DNA of 64,000 nt from Gelatoporia subvermispora B (GCA_000320605.2 KB445797.1:804474-868473), one strand, 5' to 3'. Shown: positions 22,637-35,232, counted from the first letter of the stretch. Program-made: numbers and translations. The notes: generated by a model from the letters alone, not told the origin.

Positions 22637-24300
22637 GATAATTTCGCAGTATGAAACTCTGCACAGCAGATGCGGTGGCCTACAGTCAACTCATTCCAAA
22701 GTCACCTTTTAAGTTTTATACTTGCACTGGACTGCACAAGTTCCGCTGCGGTCGTAGCATAGCACGACGAGCAACACATGCTCTCACTCTGGAGAACTGG
22801 CAGTAGCGAACCCATGTGACGGCCGTAGCATACGCGCACTCATGTCGCTCGCAGTCGCGAAGCGCAAACCGCTCGCCTGCAAGCCGCACCAGCATGGTCA
22901 GATCGGCTCAGAACTGGACGTGATCTCTCGGCTAGCGTGCATCGATCGCATGACGCTGTGGTAAAGAGGTGGTGGCACCAGGTGAGCGTTGTCCAGCATC
23001 GAACATGACCGCGGAACCGTTCTTACCGATGTGATGCTAGGGCGGGTGCCAACGCAACCGCGGTCAGGCTCATGCTAGGACGGTGTGGCCCTCCGCGCAG
23101 CACATTGCGACCCGGGGCTTTTGACTTGACGCGGGACTGCATACGTTGATGGGACTCTGCCATCTAAGACAGAAGAACAGTCTTGCGCGGGACAACGGAC
23201 CTGTTGCAGGTGCGCGTTACCTACTCGATTGGAAAGCACCGAGAACAAGAGCTAACAAGCATCCGTTGTCATGATATTCGCGGCTTTGCTATTTCAATTG
23301 GCTCTCTCCCAGAAGACCATTGTGCGTGAGAGGCGAACTGAACAAGGCCTCGGACGTTGTGCACTCTGGGAACGGCCCGTATGCTCCCATCTTGATGCCA
23401 AATAAGCTTGAACCCGTGACGACGATCTTCGTCTTCCATTTTGCCCTGTCAAACCCAATGGGATCGGGCCCTATTGAGTCTTGACGTACATATGCTGGTC
23501 ACTTGAGCATGCCCGAAGATGAACGGATGCTGTCTGCGCAGAGTCGCGCGAATGTTTGATTCTAAAGTACGATAAATAGATGAAGTGATGAATGAAGAGA
23601 ACTTGTAACTAAAATGGTTAGTGTGAAGGGCGAAGGGCGATTGCTCCGTACAAACAGATCATCAACAAGCTATACCACCAGCTTCCTAAATCAACAGTGT
23701 CCGGTACCGTATGCATAAAAATAAGTAAGCAAACAACAGTTGCTGCGAGTCCGGATAGAATGTCAACATGCATGCGGCATAAGCAGGCCGCGGGTGCAGG
23801 GGTATGAGCAGAAGTGGAAATGCGGGTTTTGGAGAAGAATGCTAGTGCACAAAGGTGGTTTGTCGGATTCTGAGGGCTAGTGCACAGGATTCACATGTGA
23901 GTCATTATGACGTGCGTGACGTGCGGCGGTGTTTCGTAGGGGTAGCGTCGGACGTGCGCGAAGGCGCAGGAGTATTTACACGGCGGATTCAACCAGTCGT
24001 GATGGTGTCGTTGGACGGGGCGATCCTGGGGTGTACCGTTTTGGCATGCGGTAGGCTTTGCGCTGCGTCTGTTAGACAATACGACGGGAAACGCCAGAGA
24101 AGCCGTCAGTTCGCGAGCGTTTGGGTCACACGATATGGCACTGACGTGGCGAGTCATGATGAGCTTGGCCATGGACGCTGGTTGCCGCGCGTCGTAGGTT
24201 TGTAGTACTGCGTGTGGCCGATGATGGATTGAACAAACGACGGGGGAGCACAATGACGTGAAAATGGTCAATCGAGACTAACGATAACCAGCTGACGTGA
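22637..24300. other. Gene-poor stretch with TATA box
   Basis: 1.7 kb. The TATA-like TATAAAA on the minus strand (22714-22720) is about 80 bp before the thaumatin-like gene 1 start. Beyond that I see only short open frames. Confidence 0.45.
22714..22720 (-). promoter_or_regulatory. TATA box of thaumatin-like gene 1
   Basis: TATAAAA on the minus strand about 80 bp upstream of the ATG. Confidence 0.55.
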
Positions 24301-24636
24301 TTACTCACGGGGTCGTTGCCTGCCAATTTGCCAGTTCATGCGCATGAGCTCGCCGCCTCCAACATAGCCTCCCACAGCATGCTTGTCCTCTTCATGTTCG
24401 TCCTCTCCAATGAGTGCGCCCAGGGAAAATGACACTGGTAGACCGGTCCAATTCCACAATTGTGACTTTCCAGAGCCGATGCCGATGTGGGGCGTCTGAT
24501 GTGTGACGTCTCCGTCGAGATAGTGAGATATCCGGTTGAACGACCCTGCTCCGACACGAAATACGGCGAGTAGTGACGTGAGGAAGGATAGGATGGACAG
24601 GAGCTGGAAGACCGAGAGCGACAGGAGCTCGCTCAT
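24301..24636 (-). CDS. Hypothetical small membrane protein
   Basis: A 111-residue frame starts at an ATG in good context (24636): MSELLSLSVFQLLSILSFLT, a hydrophobic segment of about 25 residues, followed by a polar Gly-rich, acidic domain (LIGEDEHEEDKHAVGGY). The frame is open further upstream to an ATG at 24939 through a Pro-rich stretch, which would give 212 aa. A GTGAGT donor overlaps the stop, so a further exon is possible. I recognise no family. Evidence is limited to the length and the orderly composition. Confidence 0.4.
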   Translation of the reverse strand: MSELLSLSVFQLLSILSFLTSLLAVFRVGAGSFNRISHYLDGDVTHQTPHIGIGSGKSQLWNWTGLPVSFSLGALIGEDEHEEDKHAVGGYVGGGELMRMNWQIGRQRPRE

Positions 24637-25186
24637 TGTGGGCTTGGTCTTGCGAGTACGATATGCTTGTGCCTGTGCCGGGATCGAGTGAAAACCGGGG
24701 TCTGTCGTGCGAGAGCCTGCGTGCTCGATGGCGACGACGACGTTGAGAAGGGCCGGGGACGGCGTGGAGGGAGACGGAGAGGGCGGGGGACGTGGGGGAG
24801 GAGATGGAGGGCGGGCGTCTGCAAGTGCGAACAGATGGGCAAGTTGGTTGCCACCGTCGCCGGCAACGGCCGGTCCCAGACTCGTCGCGGCCGACATTGC
24901 ACCGCTCGTCCTCCTCGACATCCAGAACCTGTGCATCACCGTCTGTTCCGACGTAACTCGAGCTTTTCACATTATTGAAACGGACTCTTTCTGCCTCATG
25001 TATTTGCGCAAATACGTGGACAGTGACCGCACGGTCAATGCGCTGGCACAGCTTCCCCGGGCAGCAGTCAGCCGGACGCCAGCCTCGCCTCCTCCAGCCC
25101 CTTCTTAGGATCCAACGCATCCTCGTGCTTGTGATATGTGAAGACGTGATACTATAAAAGATCCAACCGTCCGTGGTCGTGCTAAG

Positions 25187-25735
25187 TTTAGGCAAAAACC
25201 AGGCTCTTAAACCATCCGTCGCTATAGAGTTCTCGCTCCAATCCTAGACCTGTATGCAATGTTTCGTGTTAGGCAGTCTTTCCGATTATAGCATCATGGC
25301 GTCTATTTTCTTTCTTTTTTTGGACAGCGAACAAGTGGGGCGAGTGGAGGAGAACTCTATAGGACGGCTGGTCCAGAAGGTCGAGCGCCCGGAGGGCGCT
25401 TGTGGCTAGGCTCGAGAAACCTTGAGCGTTGGGCAGCGTGAAGTAGGAGAAATTTGCACGGCACACTCCTGATGTGCATTGCGACCGGATTGAGAATCGC
25501 AGCACGGAAATTCATCGCACAAAACGCACGCCGCCCCTCACGCGCCTCGCGAGCGCTCGATGTTCTGGGTCAGCCGTCCTATAGAGTTGTCCTCCTTCTC
25601 ACCAGCCTTCCAAATTGAGACTGCCTCGTACGAAGCGGAACATGTGACCGCTCACATAATCAGTCTCGCACACGCCCCAGGAATTGTGGAGGGCAGCTCT
25701 ATAGCGACGGCTGATTTAGGAGCCTGGGCAAAAAC
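25187..25735. repeat. Nested inverted-repeat (foldback/MITE-like) element
   Basis: A ~30 nt motif centred on CCGTC(G)CTATAGAGTT occurs four times with alternating orientation: plus near 25213-25240, minus near 25343-25372, plus near 25568-25598, minus near 25688-25716. Each adjacent pair forms a short element with terminal inverted repeats (about 170 and 160 bp). The two elements are also inverted copies of each other, with complementary flanks and interior (the GGCAGTCT core at about 25274 and its complement near 25619). The GGCAAAAAC flank near 25190, however, recurs near 25726 in direct, not inverted, orientation. No transposase frame is inside. Target-site duplications could not be defined by eye. 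Confidence 0.6.
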
Positions 25736-26530
25736 GCGACCTCGTAGGATTCATCGCACATCTTTCCAGATCGTTGTCAACACTGCGGCAGATACTCGCA
25801 CGCTAATTAAATCAGCACTTGATGAACGCTGATGAAAGTCTGTCTTTACACCTAATGTACGACAGTACAGCTGATGAGATCATCTTTGCTTGAATCCGAG
25901 CACAATCTCCGCGCAAAGACGAATCCCCCGAAGTACGGCTCCGCGGAGGTCTCAACCCGCACCAGCCCCAGCCACGTCTGTCTGGCATCTGACCGAAACT
26001 GAATTCGGATAAAATCGTTTGTCCATATGACTCTTTAATCCGAACGGAGGTTTGACCAATTGTCGCGGCGCGGATCACTCGATATATCGTTATTGATCAT
26101 TTTGGAGCACGCGCCTGGCGAATTCTCGCCCAATTGAAGGATACATCTCAGTGACGCCGAAGGGAATCGAAGGTACTTGTAGGTCCCAGTCATAGCGTTC
26201 TGATCGTGCCCCGTAGGCAGCAAATGTATTAGATTGGATCCGATCGAGAGGTTGTCCAGTCGCCCCATGGGAGCCTCTGTGAATCCTACATTTCATATCG
26301 TTAAGGAATGGGTCCTAAATTCCCCGAACTGGCCCGGGGTGTTCGCAGATGGTCTGTAGTCTGTCCGCCCGTTCCCGGTACTAACTGTAATAGACGTGGC
26401 AAGATGTGTCAAACTGACGCCCCCACTCGAAACAACTGTGCAAGTTCAACCATGATATTACCAAAATTATACATCTGCAGAACTCAAGATAGGAACAACT
26501 GTCCTCGACGGAGCAATGAGGTAATAATCC
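25736..26530. other. Intergenic right of the inverted repeat
   Basis: About 800 bp without a supported gene; only short open frames with no recognisable domain. Confidence 0.4.
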
Positions 26531-27788
26531 TTAGCTGGGAGGGCAGAAGGTGACGGTGTAGTCTGCCTCCAGGCCGGAGTCGCAGGTCCAGAGCGCGGTG
26601 CCACTGCTTTCGTCGTAAGCGTACGCGTACGCGTCGGGGCAGTTGTCCTCTGTTCAACCGTCAGCGTTGCAAGCATCAGCCAAAGTTACTCTGCACGCAC
26701 TGAAGTAGGAGTAGTACTCCACACCAGACGGGGGGCAGGTGGCGGCAGTGTCGTACTGACCGCTGCAGCAGTTGGCGGAGTTCGCTGGAATCGTCATGGT
26801 CAGTATTCTGTCTAATATATACTGTGGGATTGGCTGGACTCACTCGGATCACCGTCCAGGTTCGCCTCGCAGGCGCTCCTGCAGCCGATGGGGAACCCGG
26901 TCGAGTCGAAGGGGCCTTGGATCGCGGCCGGGCCTACCCACGGTTGTATCAGCATCGGGATCAAAGTCTATGTGAACGTTGTCGCACAGTCCGGGCCTAA
27001 GTCGACAGGGCACGATGCGACGCCGCAGCCTTGGTTGTTGTCAATCCTCACGGGCAGGTTGTACCCATCGACGAGCGAAACTACACACATCATCTGCATC
27101 AATACGTTGTGCGACCTTCGCAGCGACATGGAGGCATACCATCGTAGTAGTCCGGAGCGCCGTTCGTGCCCAGAGTGAATTCGGCGAGAGAAGCGGGCGG
27201 CACGCCCTACATACGATGTCAGCTGAGTTCCAGTATGTTCGAAGCTCCAGTTGACTTACGGTACCCGTCGTAGGATCACACTCGAGGCCTCCATTGCATC
27301 CGCCGTCACCACATTGGGTGGCAGGGTTAGTGTCTGAGAAGTCGCAGTCACGACGACCCTATACCAGATTCGGCTCGCATCTTAATTATTAGTCAATTAA
27401 ACTCACCCAGATCCGCCCCGCCTGCCAGCCCTCACCGACAGTAAAGCTGACAGCGGTGTATGCATCGGCTTGCCACCTGTGGAGACAATGAATGGGGAGA
27501 CAACTCCGCCGAGGAGGCGACCTTACCCAGTCTGATAGTCCGGTTTGACGCTGCCAGCTCCGGTGAAAATCTAGACGATATAGGCAGCCTATTTATGACA
27601 TGTTCGGCAGAACGCATGGGGAGCATAAGCTTACGGCGGGCCTGAGAGGTGTGTCAGTTTAACATACATCCAGTCTATTCAGTCACTCACCAAATTGTGA
27701 AGGGGCAGCCATTGTAGACCGTGATCGTGCGGTCGGCCTTGACGGCCACCGCTGCAAGCACTAACGATAGTGCAGTGTAGGACTTCAT
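26531..27788 (-). CDS. Thaumatin-like protein 2, secreted
   Basis: Ten exons give 253 aa: 27691-27788, 27635-27641, 27527-27570, 27407-27476, 27260-27358, 27140-27206, 26988-27080, 26853-26933, 26701-26784, 26531-26649. The intron positions and phases match thaumatin-like gene 1, including the 7 nt exon 2. The signal peptide MKSYTALSLVLAAVAVKA is followed by TITVYNGCPFTIWPAIFTG. Conserved blocks include AGRIWGRRDCDFSDT, CGDGGCNGGLEC, AEFTLGTNGAPDYYDVSLVDGY (motif spans two exons), FPIGCRSACEANLD, NCCSGQYDTAATCPPSG and CPDAYAYAYDE..DYTVTFCP. Cysteines are conserved with paralogue 1. A wall-associated glucan-active or glucan-binding role is expected from the family. Confidence 0.92.
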
Positions 27789-27854
27789 ATTCGTGAGCGA
27801 GTGAGCTTCGGAGTCTGCGAGGAACCACCGACCTTTCCCCCCGCTGCATACTCC

Positions 27855-27861
27855 TTTTATA
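27855..27861 (-). promoter_or_regulatory. TATA box of thaumatin-like gene 2
   Basis: TATAAAA on the minus strand about 70 bp before the ATG, as in paralogue 1. Confidence 0.55.
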
Positions 27862-27879
27862 TCTCGAACATCTGACAGC

Positions 27880-29328
27880 TCAGCATGCTGAAGTCACCGC
27901 CAGCAACACCCGGACGCAGTGCGCGTGGAACACAATTCGATAAACTGCCGAGGCAGGCCCATGTGATGACCGAGCAGCGCATCGAACACGTCGCCAGCGC
28001 GTAGTTGCTGTTCCAATCCGTCCAGTTTGGAGGGAAGCTGAATCACGAGCATATCATCAGCTACCATAGATGCTGATGCGCAAGTCGCATGATGCACTTA
28101 CATCGGAGCAGTTATGTGCATTCCATATCCCTCTGATCTTGAGCAGTCGCAGTTCCCTCTTGAACTCAGGAATGTAGGACACTGTTGTTATGCAACGTAC
28201 TGCGGTCTCTTGTTGTAAGCCGAGGCTATTCATTCGCATTGACTGGATCCGCTCTATCCTGCAGTACCTCTAGAACTTTGTTGGTGGAACAGATGGTGAC
28301 CTGCAGGCCATGGCATAACCGAGATATACCTCATCACAGGGTTCGCGACCGCTCGACCGCACTCCAGCATCAACGCGGTCAAGGCCGTTTTGGGAAGCTT
28401 TGTTTGACGTGAGCATGCGGTTGAGTTTTCTTGGGAGGCGCGTTCACGGATCACTGGGGGACTCGATAGTTCAGTCACAAGGCAGTAGAGAATAAGCTCC
28501 CCTCCAATTGTAATGCTCACCCTAGACTCGAGGCTGGTTTGCGAGGTGGTCGTGACGTAGTCAGGCCTGCAAACGCGCGGTAGTAGTTCATGGCACAGGT
28601 GTGTGCCTGGAAGGTGATCACGATCACAGCCACCCGCGTTGTATCACGATCGCGCTGCGGAACCGACTCGCGTACCGTTCACCGACGCATGCTCTCGCAT
28701 GCCCTATTTGGGAGTATCTAGACTGTGCTCTGCCGTCGCAAGCGCGTGCATCGGAGGAAGAGATACACTCCACATTTACAGCCATGCATGTGCAGCTTCA
28801 CATGATGTGCCTTTTGCACGTTCGCCTTTTATTCAATCGCCCCCGAATATACTGGGGATGCTTCGACTGTCGTCAGCAGGCTCGCATCGCATGTGGTCGC
28901 TGTGACTTACGTTTCGATGTGAGCCTACCACAGCACCTCATGATATCTCGGGCATGCGGTCGAGATTGATGAAAAGCCATGATGTCACCTGTCTTAGTTG
29001 CCATCGGCAAGTTCTTCCCCACGATTGTCGACAATATTGGACGTTAACGGTCAAGGGTAGCTCACTAGAGCTACCTTCGCAGTATGTAGAAACTAGAAAT
29101 CTCGAGAAAGGGTACCTTCGCGGATGCTCAGACCTTCAGTAGCAGCCACCGGCAGTACTCCATGGATGAACGTAGTGCTGTGGAAAGAAAGCGCGCATCC
29201 GATCGAGAAGCCTCTGGTGGATAATAAATACATAATACACCGAAGGCGAATTGCGCTGTTGGCACCGAACCCAGCTCTAGCCGAACATAAGATGTCAATG
29301 AAACTCTACGACCTCGATTCTGGTATAG
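27880..29328. other. Gene-poor stretch
   Basis: No supported gene. Minus-strand frames at 27894-28239 look weakly protein-like (for example ADDMLVIQLPSKLDGLEQQL), but the frames could not be joined by a valid intron and no domain is recognised. They may be a decayed gene. Confidence 0.35.
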
Positions 29329-29600
29329 TTATCCGGGTCCGAGGCTTGGCTGGTACGGCTCCACCACAACTCGACCGTAGACGGCCCGAACAGGAACCCC
29401 GGAGGGAATCTTCTCGAACATAAGTTCGTTGCCACCCTCAAATGTGCAGAGCTATTTCAAAATCCCAGAACGACGAACCTTGAAATCCGAAGTCGCACCT
29501 ATCACTACGGGTACATTAGCAACCACGCCCGGTAGCTCGGCTTCAGCATTACCAGCAATGGCAGTGCCACAGCAGCGAAGTGGATATGCCCGGACGTAAG
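29329..29600 (-). other. Possible 3' end of an unidentified gene
   Basis: Minus-strand reading gives ELPGVVANVPVVIGATSDFK, a GT donor (29478), and after a ~42 nt intron GGNELMFEKIPSGVPVRAVY and a stop at 29329. The alternating hydrophobic pattern looks like beta-strands and is unlike neighbouring non-coding DNA. Upstream exons could not be traced reliably. Family unknown; it may be a fragment. Confidence 0.25.
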
Positions 29601-30309
29601 CGCATGAACGGTAATAGCAGTACCTCCCAAGCAGTCGGTATAATACCGACGCAGGGAGGCATCATAGATTACTATCAGAAGGGCCTCCGATGTTCCAGCT
29701 CTAATACCGGAGAGGACTTGACGGAGCGTCAAAGAAGAGACCCGGAGTGGGCTCCGGGCCTGACTGCTCAATGAAAGAAGATCCTGATGCAATATAACTC
29801 CCTAAGCGCAAGAAGTGGCAAGGTATCGCCACTCAATAATTCGATGCTTACAGTGCATGAGCGTCCCGGAGAATGGGGTGGAGGACCGTGGAGCAACGTG
29901 CTCAGGCAATTCCCCATAGATGAAGCTTTGAAGCCTGGATGATCCGGAGATGGCCGTGACGCTGTTTCGGTGAATCGGGAAAGTTACTTGCAGGATCACA
30001 CGACTCTCGAAGACCGTACAAGCAGATGGCGATCGACCACATCGGAAGGTTGGATGCCTACCTGCACAGACAGCGACACACTGGGGTCAGACCTCTTCGA
30101 TAACGTAGATACTATGCGATCACGGCTCGCGGAACAAGATATATATCAATATTTGATTCATAACTCAAAGCGATCCAATACAGTACGCACAAAGCAAATC
30201 CTGGCTTCATCTTCCAGCCAATTCCGACTATTGATACACTGAGTGGACTACCGTGTCTTCACATCCTACACCGCGCACCGCGCGGTCGAAGGATATGTGG
30301 GTCGGGCCG

Positions 30310-31811
30310 TTATGTAAAGTAAGCGAGTTCCGGCTGAGGGTGCGATAAGGCACAGAGCGCGATCAAAGAACCCAAGAAGAAACCAGTGAAAAAACAGGAT
30401 GCGACACGGGTCAGCGCGTCAAGATGGAACTGGTGGGCCGATTTCGATTCTTCGTCGCTGGCCCCCGATAACGGCATGAGTGGTACCACTTCCACTTTCT
30501 TCTCGTCCACCTGTGGAGCCGCAGTCTTCTCGCCTTGCGTCTGCACAACAGCATCAGCAGAGGCCGGCATCTGGGGCGGGCCTTGCACACGTTGCTTCTC
30601 TGCGATCGCAGGTGGCGAGACCGCGGATGAACGTCGGCGCACGAGGGCGCGCGCCTGGTGCAGCTGTACCAGGCGCTCGAGGCCACCGACAATCTCCTCC
30701 ATCCGGTTAGTGTTTGTCCGGGTCTGGGTCTTGCGCGCCTCGCGCACCTCCTCGGCGACGATGTGGATCATACAGCGGATAAGGTCGCGAATCTCTGGGT
30801 GCTCCCGCACCCACCACAACCCTGGCCAGCGCGCGATAATGTACGCGAGCTCGCTTGCGCTCACAGTCGCGGAAGACAAGTCGTCCAGGACAAGTTTGTG
30901 GAACCAGGGGCGCAGCAGGCACAGGGCGAGGCGTACAGCTCCCGCGGTTGAATCACGTACTCGCCTGTCGACGTTCAACCGCAGGAAGCGGTCCGCCATT
31001 TCCTGACAGAACTGGCGGTAGCTGGGCTTCTTCCGTGTGTAATCCCATCCTAGGCGGCTCATTGGTGAGTCTTTGGCATCAGGGGCGTCGCGCAGGAGGC
31101 AATAGGAAGGAAGTTTGTTGAGGATGTGGGTCAGCGGAATTGACGCGAGGACAGCGGTCTCGGGGATGTAACCCCATATGAGCACGTCTTGCGATTCCAG
31201 TGCAAAACGGTACCATTTCCAATGGTCTTTGTGACGCCTGATGGACAGCAAAAATGATGAGACGATAACAGTCATTTTATGAGAAAAACTATGACTCACT
31301 CCTTCGGTCCAGCTTGTCGCAGCAGTTCGACAGCAGTCACCGCCCGCCCGGATACGGCTTTTGCGTCAATAACCGCAATTTCGACGGAATGTTTCAGGCT
31401 ATGATGATAACGCCGTGTCGCCTCCCAGATCGCCCAGGCGAAACTGAACGAAGTGGAGACATACGGAGATGTCGAGCGCGTTGTCCAGTCAAGGTGATTT
31501 GCGACATCCGCATACGTGCCCGCTGATGCGCTCCGGTGGGGCAAAGGGGATGATGGCGACGCTGCAAGGAATGCTGAAGATGTGAACGACTCCGTAAACA
31601 TCTGTCTGATAAAGCAAGACTCCGTGGCATCGCGAGATGTAGGTTTGCTTCTGGGCGTATGGACCCGGAATAGGAATGGGTTGCTGTCAACCAGCTTCTC
31701 AAACGAGACCTCTGTGCTGAAACCATACTGCGGGAGAGCATTGCGATCCTGACCTGCAGGATCTATAGGCGAGGTAGGTGAAGTAGGGCTGGTGATGTAG
31801 CTGATTCCCAT
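30310..31811 (-). CDS. DUF7587-like protein with C-terminal membrane segment
   Basis: Two exons (31300-31811, 30310-31237; 62 nt intron) give 479 aa. The N-terminal half has FLFRVHTP, DVANHLDWTTRSTSPYVSTS, FAWAIWEATRR and VEIAVIDAKAV in order. That is the layout of fungal DUF7587 domains (FxFRVxT, a tryptophan-rich segment, SPFIS, an ID strand), which resemble ADP-ribosyltransferase-like folds. The middle part is helical (LALCLLRPWFHKLVL, LIRCMIHIVAEEVREA) and the C-terminus has a hydrophobic segment (VASCFFTGFFLGSLIALCAL, about 448-467) followed by a short tail. The domain name is from memory of the pattern and the function is unknown. Confidence 0.7.
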
Positions 31812-33871
31812 CGTAGCAGCGTCGTCTTAGCGAGGGATTGCTGCGAGCACGAGAGTAGGTTGCAGGTCCACGCAAGCATAGTGCCCCCCTTAAAGGCTGC
31901 GAGAACTTCACAGCGTGCAGCTCGCAATGTATGAAGTCCTCGAGTCCTCCATGCGGTCGCAATGAGGCTCGTAGGCAGCGTCAGGACGAACTATGCGCCG
32001 ACGAGTTCGAGGGTGCATTGCACAGCAAAGAGGTAGCATAGGGTTTGCCTTGTCTGATGAATGAGTTCCGACATCCAGTACTATGAGCAGAAATGCGAGA
32101 GCATTGCGGTAGACGACGAGGAGAATGATGAAGAGCGAGCTCGATGCCGGATGAGGCAGTATCCGGGGTCCCACGCTCCCACAGGTTCATGAGACCTCCA
32201 ATAATGCCCTCCTCCCACTGACGACCAACAGCGGCACACAGAGGCTAGCATCGGTGTCCAGGAATAATTCTATGACTTCGAACCCTGGAATAACTGTCTT
32301 ACAATCGAGATGCACGAATTGCCTCGGCTCTCTCTGGGTATCCGGATAGTGATTTCTCTGGGATTGGATTAAACGTTAAACGACCTCGGTCAACAATTTG
32401 TCAAAGCTTCAAGCTTTATCGGCCACGCAGATAGAGCGAAGATTCGCCACTGTTCGGTCACTGCAGGGAATCAATAGTAGTCCAGCGTTGCAGCACTTAG
32501 CTGGTGCGCACCATGTGTCCGGCCGATAAATGACACAAATATGGTTTCTGCTGCGCGAAAACCGGTACGGCTTGACGTGTTCGCAGCACCGTTCTATGGC
32601 TACTGTGCTGCCTTGAAAAGTATCCCAAATTCTTTGCCGTCGGCATCGTTGTCCGTTCCGACGTAGTCCACGCCACCATCATCTGAAATACATTGATATC
32701 GAGGCTTGGGACCACATAGCTAGACCTGCAACATCGGTGATAGACCGGAATACCGTAAAGGAGGCAAGCTGCTCATGATTTTCTCGTGGACTCGATCATT
32801 GGCTTCTAAACTCTGTTCTCCAGACACAAATTCACTGATACGGTCCATCAACGACGATTGTGGCGCGATTCTGTATAATCCATAACTAGGCGCTCTGGTG
32901 CGTAGCCATGCGCAGTGGCTTACCGTCATTGCTTCCCCCAATTTGTGGACTCCAATAGTGCCAAGCCGTGCCTATCTTACGTGATCTTTCTCGTGGACTC
33001 GTCTTCCGAGTCGAACTGTCGTGACCAATTGCCGAGCAACCCCTGACCCCGCATTGCTTCGCAGGTGTTGTGGAGGAATAACAAGGCGCTTCCCTGAGCC
33101 ATATGCGTAGGACTCGACAACGTTCTCGACGGACCGCTGCTTCCCCCCTCCGAACAGAACTGCCAATTTGCAAGATCTGTACGTATGTCTAGACGTCGGT
33201 CATGCAACATTTGACTTGCGAACGGCATGCTCGAAGAGAAGCCGTTCACAACAGCGGCCAGGTTAACCCGAGTCTGTGTCAGTCACACCAGATGGCCTTC
33301 TGCGACTTCGTGTGCCTATCAGATACCTTCACTGTAGGCTGTTTCTGTATACAGTCCCAATGCTGAGGCGATTGTGCGGCAACGGCGCACACAATCCTCT
33401 CCTGATTGGTCTTGTGGCGCTCGGTCCGTGAGTAGTTTGATCATCCGTGTTGATGAGTAGATCCTCACCTACACCTCAGTCGAGCCGAACATTGCCCCAT
33501 ATCCATGTTTACATGTCAAGTAAGCTTCTGTGGAGGATAATCTACAAGTCTATGCTTAATCTGGCATATTCTGTATTCTAAGGGATGTCTTCGTCATGTA
33601 GCTGCGTCACAACGGGCCCGTTCCCCGCATGGCTCACCGAACCGACGTCGGCGTCCGAGTATGCGTGCTCGGTGACTGCTTCGTGCGGTGCTATACATAC
33701 CGAGGCGACTAAACCCGCATCAATGCCGCTCAGTACTGCCAGACCGATGATTGATCGTGGGCACTTCCCCGGCGTTCTGGGACAGACGCTCGGAGTATAT
33801 AACAACTCGAGGCGCGGTTCTGGTACCCTTGGTCTCAACACCCCCTAGAAAGCACATAAACGAGTTTCATC
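31812..33871. other. Gene-poor stretch
   Basis: 2 kb. Several open frames of 60-95 codons occur, none with a recognised domain. The promoter of the next gene, with a TATA box at 33796, is at the right end. Confidence 0.4.
33796..33802 (+). promoter_or_regulatory. TATA box (TATATAA)
   Basis: TATATAA about 76 bp before the ATG at 33872. Confidence 0.55.
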
Positions 33872-34615
33872 ATGCTCGTTGCTGAGTGCACCCGTCGGTC
33901 CCTTTTGGCGGGGTCCTTCTCTGCATCGCTGCCCCTGCGTCGGTGCATGTCCACCGCCGCGCCCGCCCTCTGCCTGCCCGCTCCCGACGCATCGCCGACA
34001 TTTGTCGACTTCAACATCCTCGACATCTTCGATGCCCCCTGCAGGCTGGGCGAGTCCAGCAGGCTGCTCGCCATGTCTGCCCACGCGGCGCGTGCGCGCG
34101 CGAGTCGCCCGGTGCGCTCAATCAGCACCGCATCCCTCCGCAAACGACCCACCGTCAAGCCGCTCCCTCCTCCCGTCACATTCGACGGCCCCTCCCGCCC
34201 TCGTTACATAATGTCTACCCACCACAACCGCCGCACTCCCAAAGGCAGCGTCGCATTCGCCGTTGTTCCCCCACCCCCTCTGCCGGAGCCGCAACTCTTC
34301 GACGGTCCATCGAAGTTGCGCCCATACGCTCCCCGGGGTTTCAGGACGGGCAGCGGAGTAAGTTATGCCGAGCAAATAGAGTTTCATTTTCCCTGACCTC
34401 CTCCTGCAGGTTCTATCACAGCCATCCCTGGTGTCCCTTATCTTGGGCCTATCTGGGGCTGCCTTTGTCTATGGTGTGAATAATAAGTTAGAGGGATCTT
34501 CTTCCTCGCTAGATCACTCTCTGAGTAAGCCCTTGTCCCTATGTACTACCGATCATGTGGCTGACGTCCGTCAGGTCCGTGGAACCAGAGCAGCGACTTC
34601 CCTTCTCTTGTCTGA
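33872..34615 (+). CDS. Predicted mitochondrial membrane protein, uncharacterised
   Basis: Three exons (33872-34357, 34410-34524, 34575-34615) give 213 aa. The N-terminus (MLVAECTRRSLLAGSFSASL) is rich in Arg, Ser and Ala and lacks acidic residues after position 5, as in mitochondrial presequences. Two short similar motifs, VTFDGPSRPRY and QLFDGPSKLRPY, lie either side of a basic Pro-rich middle. Exon 2 encodes a hydrophobic helix (SLVSLILGLSGAAFVYGV) that would span a membrane, followed by a short polar tail ending WNQSSDFPSLV. No family is recognised; the repeated FDGPS motif could be a binding site. The splice model uses canonical GTAAGT and GTAAGC donors. Confidence 0.65.
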
Positions 34616-35232
34616 TTGGTTTATGGTCTATTATTATATCGCATTCATAGACTTGTAGGTGCCTAGACCGGAGGTGGAGGTTTGCATATATAAGGAATGA
34701 AGATGCTATTTTGCTTGCTGTAAACATAGACTGTACAGTTATTGCCTCCCAAAATGTAGCCAGAGTAGTCGTATCGACGTGTCTCAACTGTGTGGTCGTG
34801 AAGACCTACGTCATGAGCCTCCGATTGCAACGTACGCGATCTCCCTTCCGAGCTGATGGCACTCAGCAAGCAATCGGTATGGAACGGGGGGTTGCATGGG
34901 TCCCGAAGTGCTACAGGGCGCAGCGGCCACGCTGTGCTTTCTTTCTTCCCCCTTTGAGGTGGGCGTCTTTCCTTATGAGTGCAGACACTGCGCAAAGGCG
35001 CCAGCGAATCACGGTCAAAGCGAATATCAGTCATCTGAACGCCGAGATCGAATGCATGAGAGGCGACGATAGTAACATATGAGATAGATACACGTGGACC
35101 GAACGCGAGCGACCGAGGCCGCAGGGAACTGGACAGCTTGCAGGCCGCTTTGCACGCACGCCATCCGAAGCGACATAGACGCCACCGCGCGGGCAGGGTC
35201 CAATAATGACACAGGATCTGCAGGCGCAGACG
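34616..35232. other. Convergent intergenic region
   Basis: About 600 bp between two convergent genes, with the 3' UTRs. Nothing else is recognised. Confidence 0.4.

Noticed and set aside
29452..29478. 27 nt intron joining DFK to LCTFEGG in the unidentified fragment
   Set aside because: Too short for a spliceosomal intron here; the next AG gives a 42 nt intron that also keeps the frame.
30386..31006. Plus-strand open frame of about 206 codons opposite the DUF7587-like gene
   Set aside because: Antisense of a supported exon with low-complexity Arg/Ser composition and no domain.
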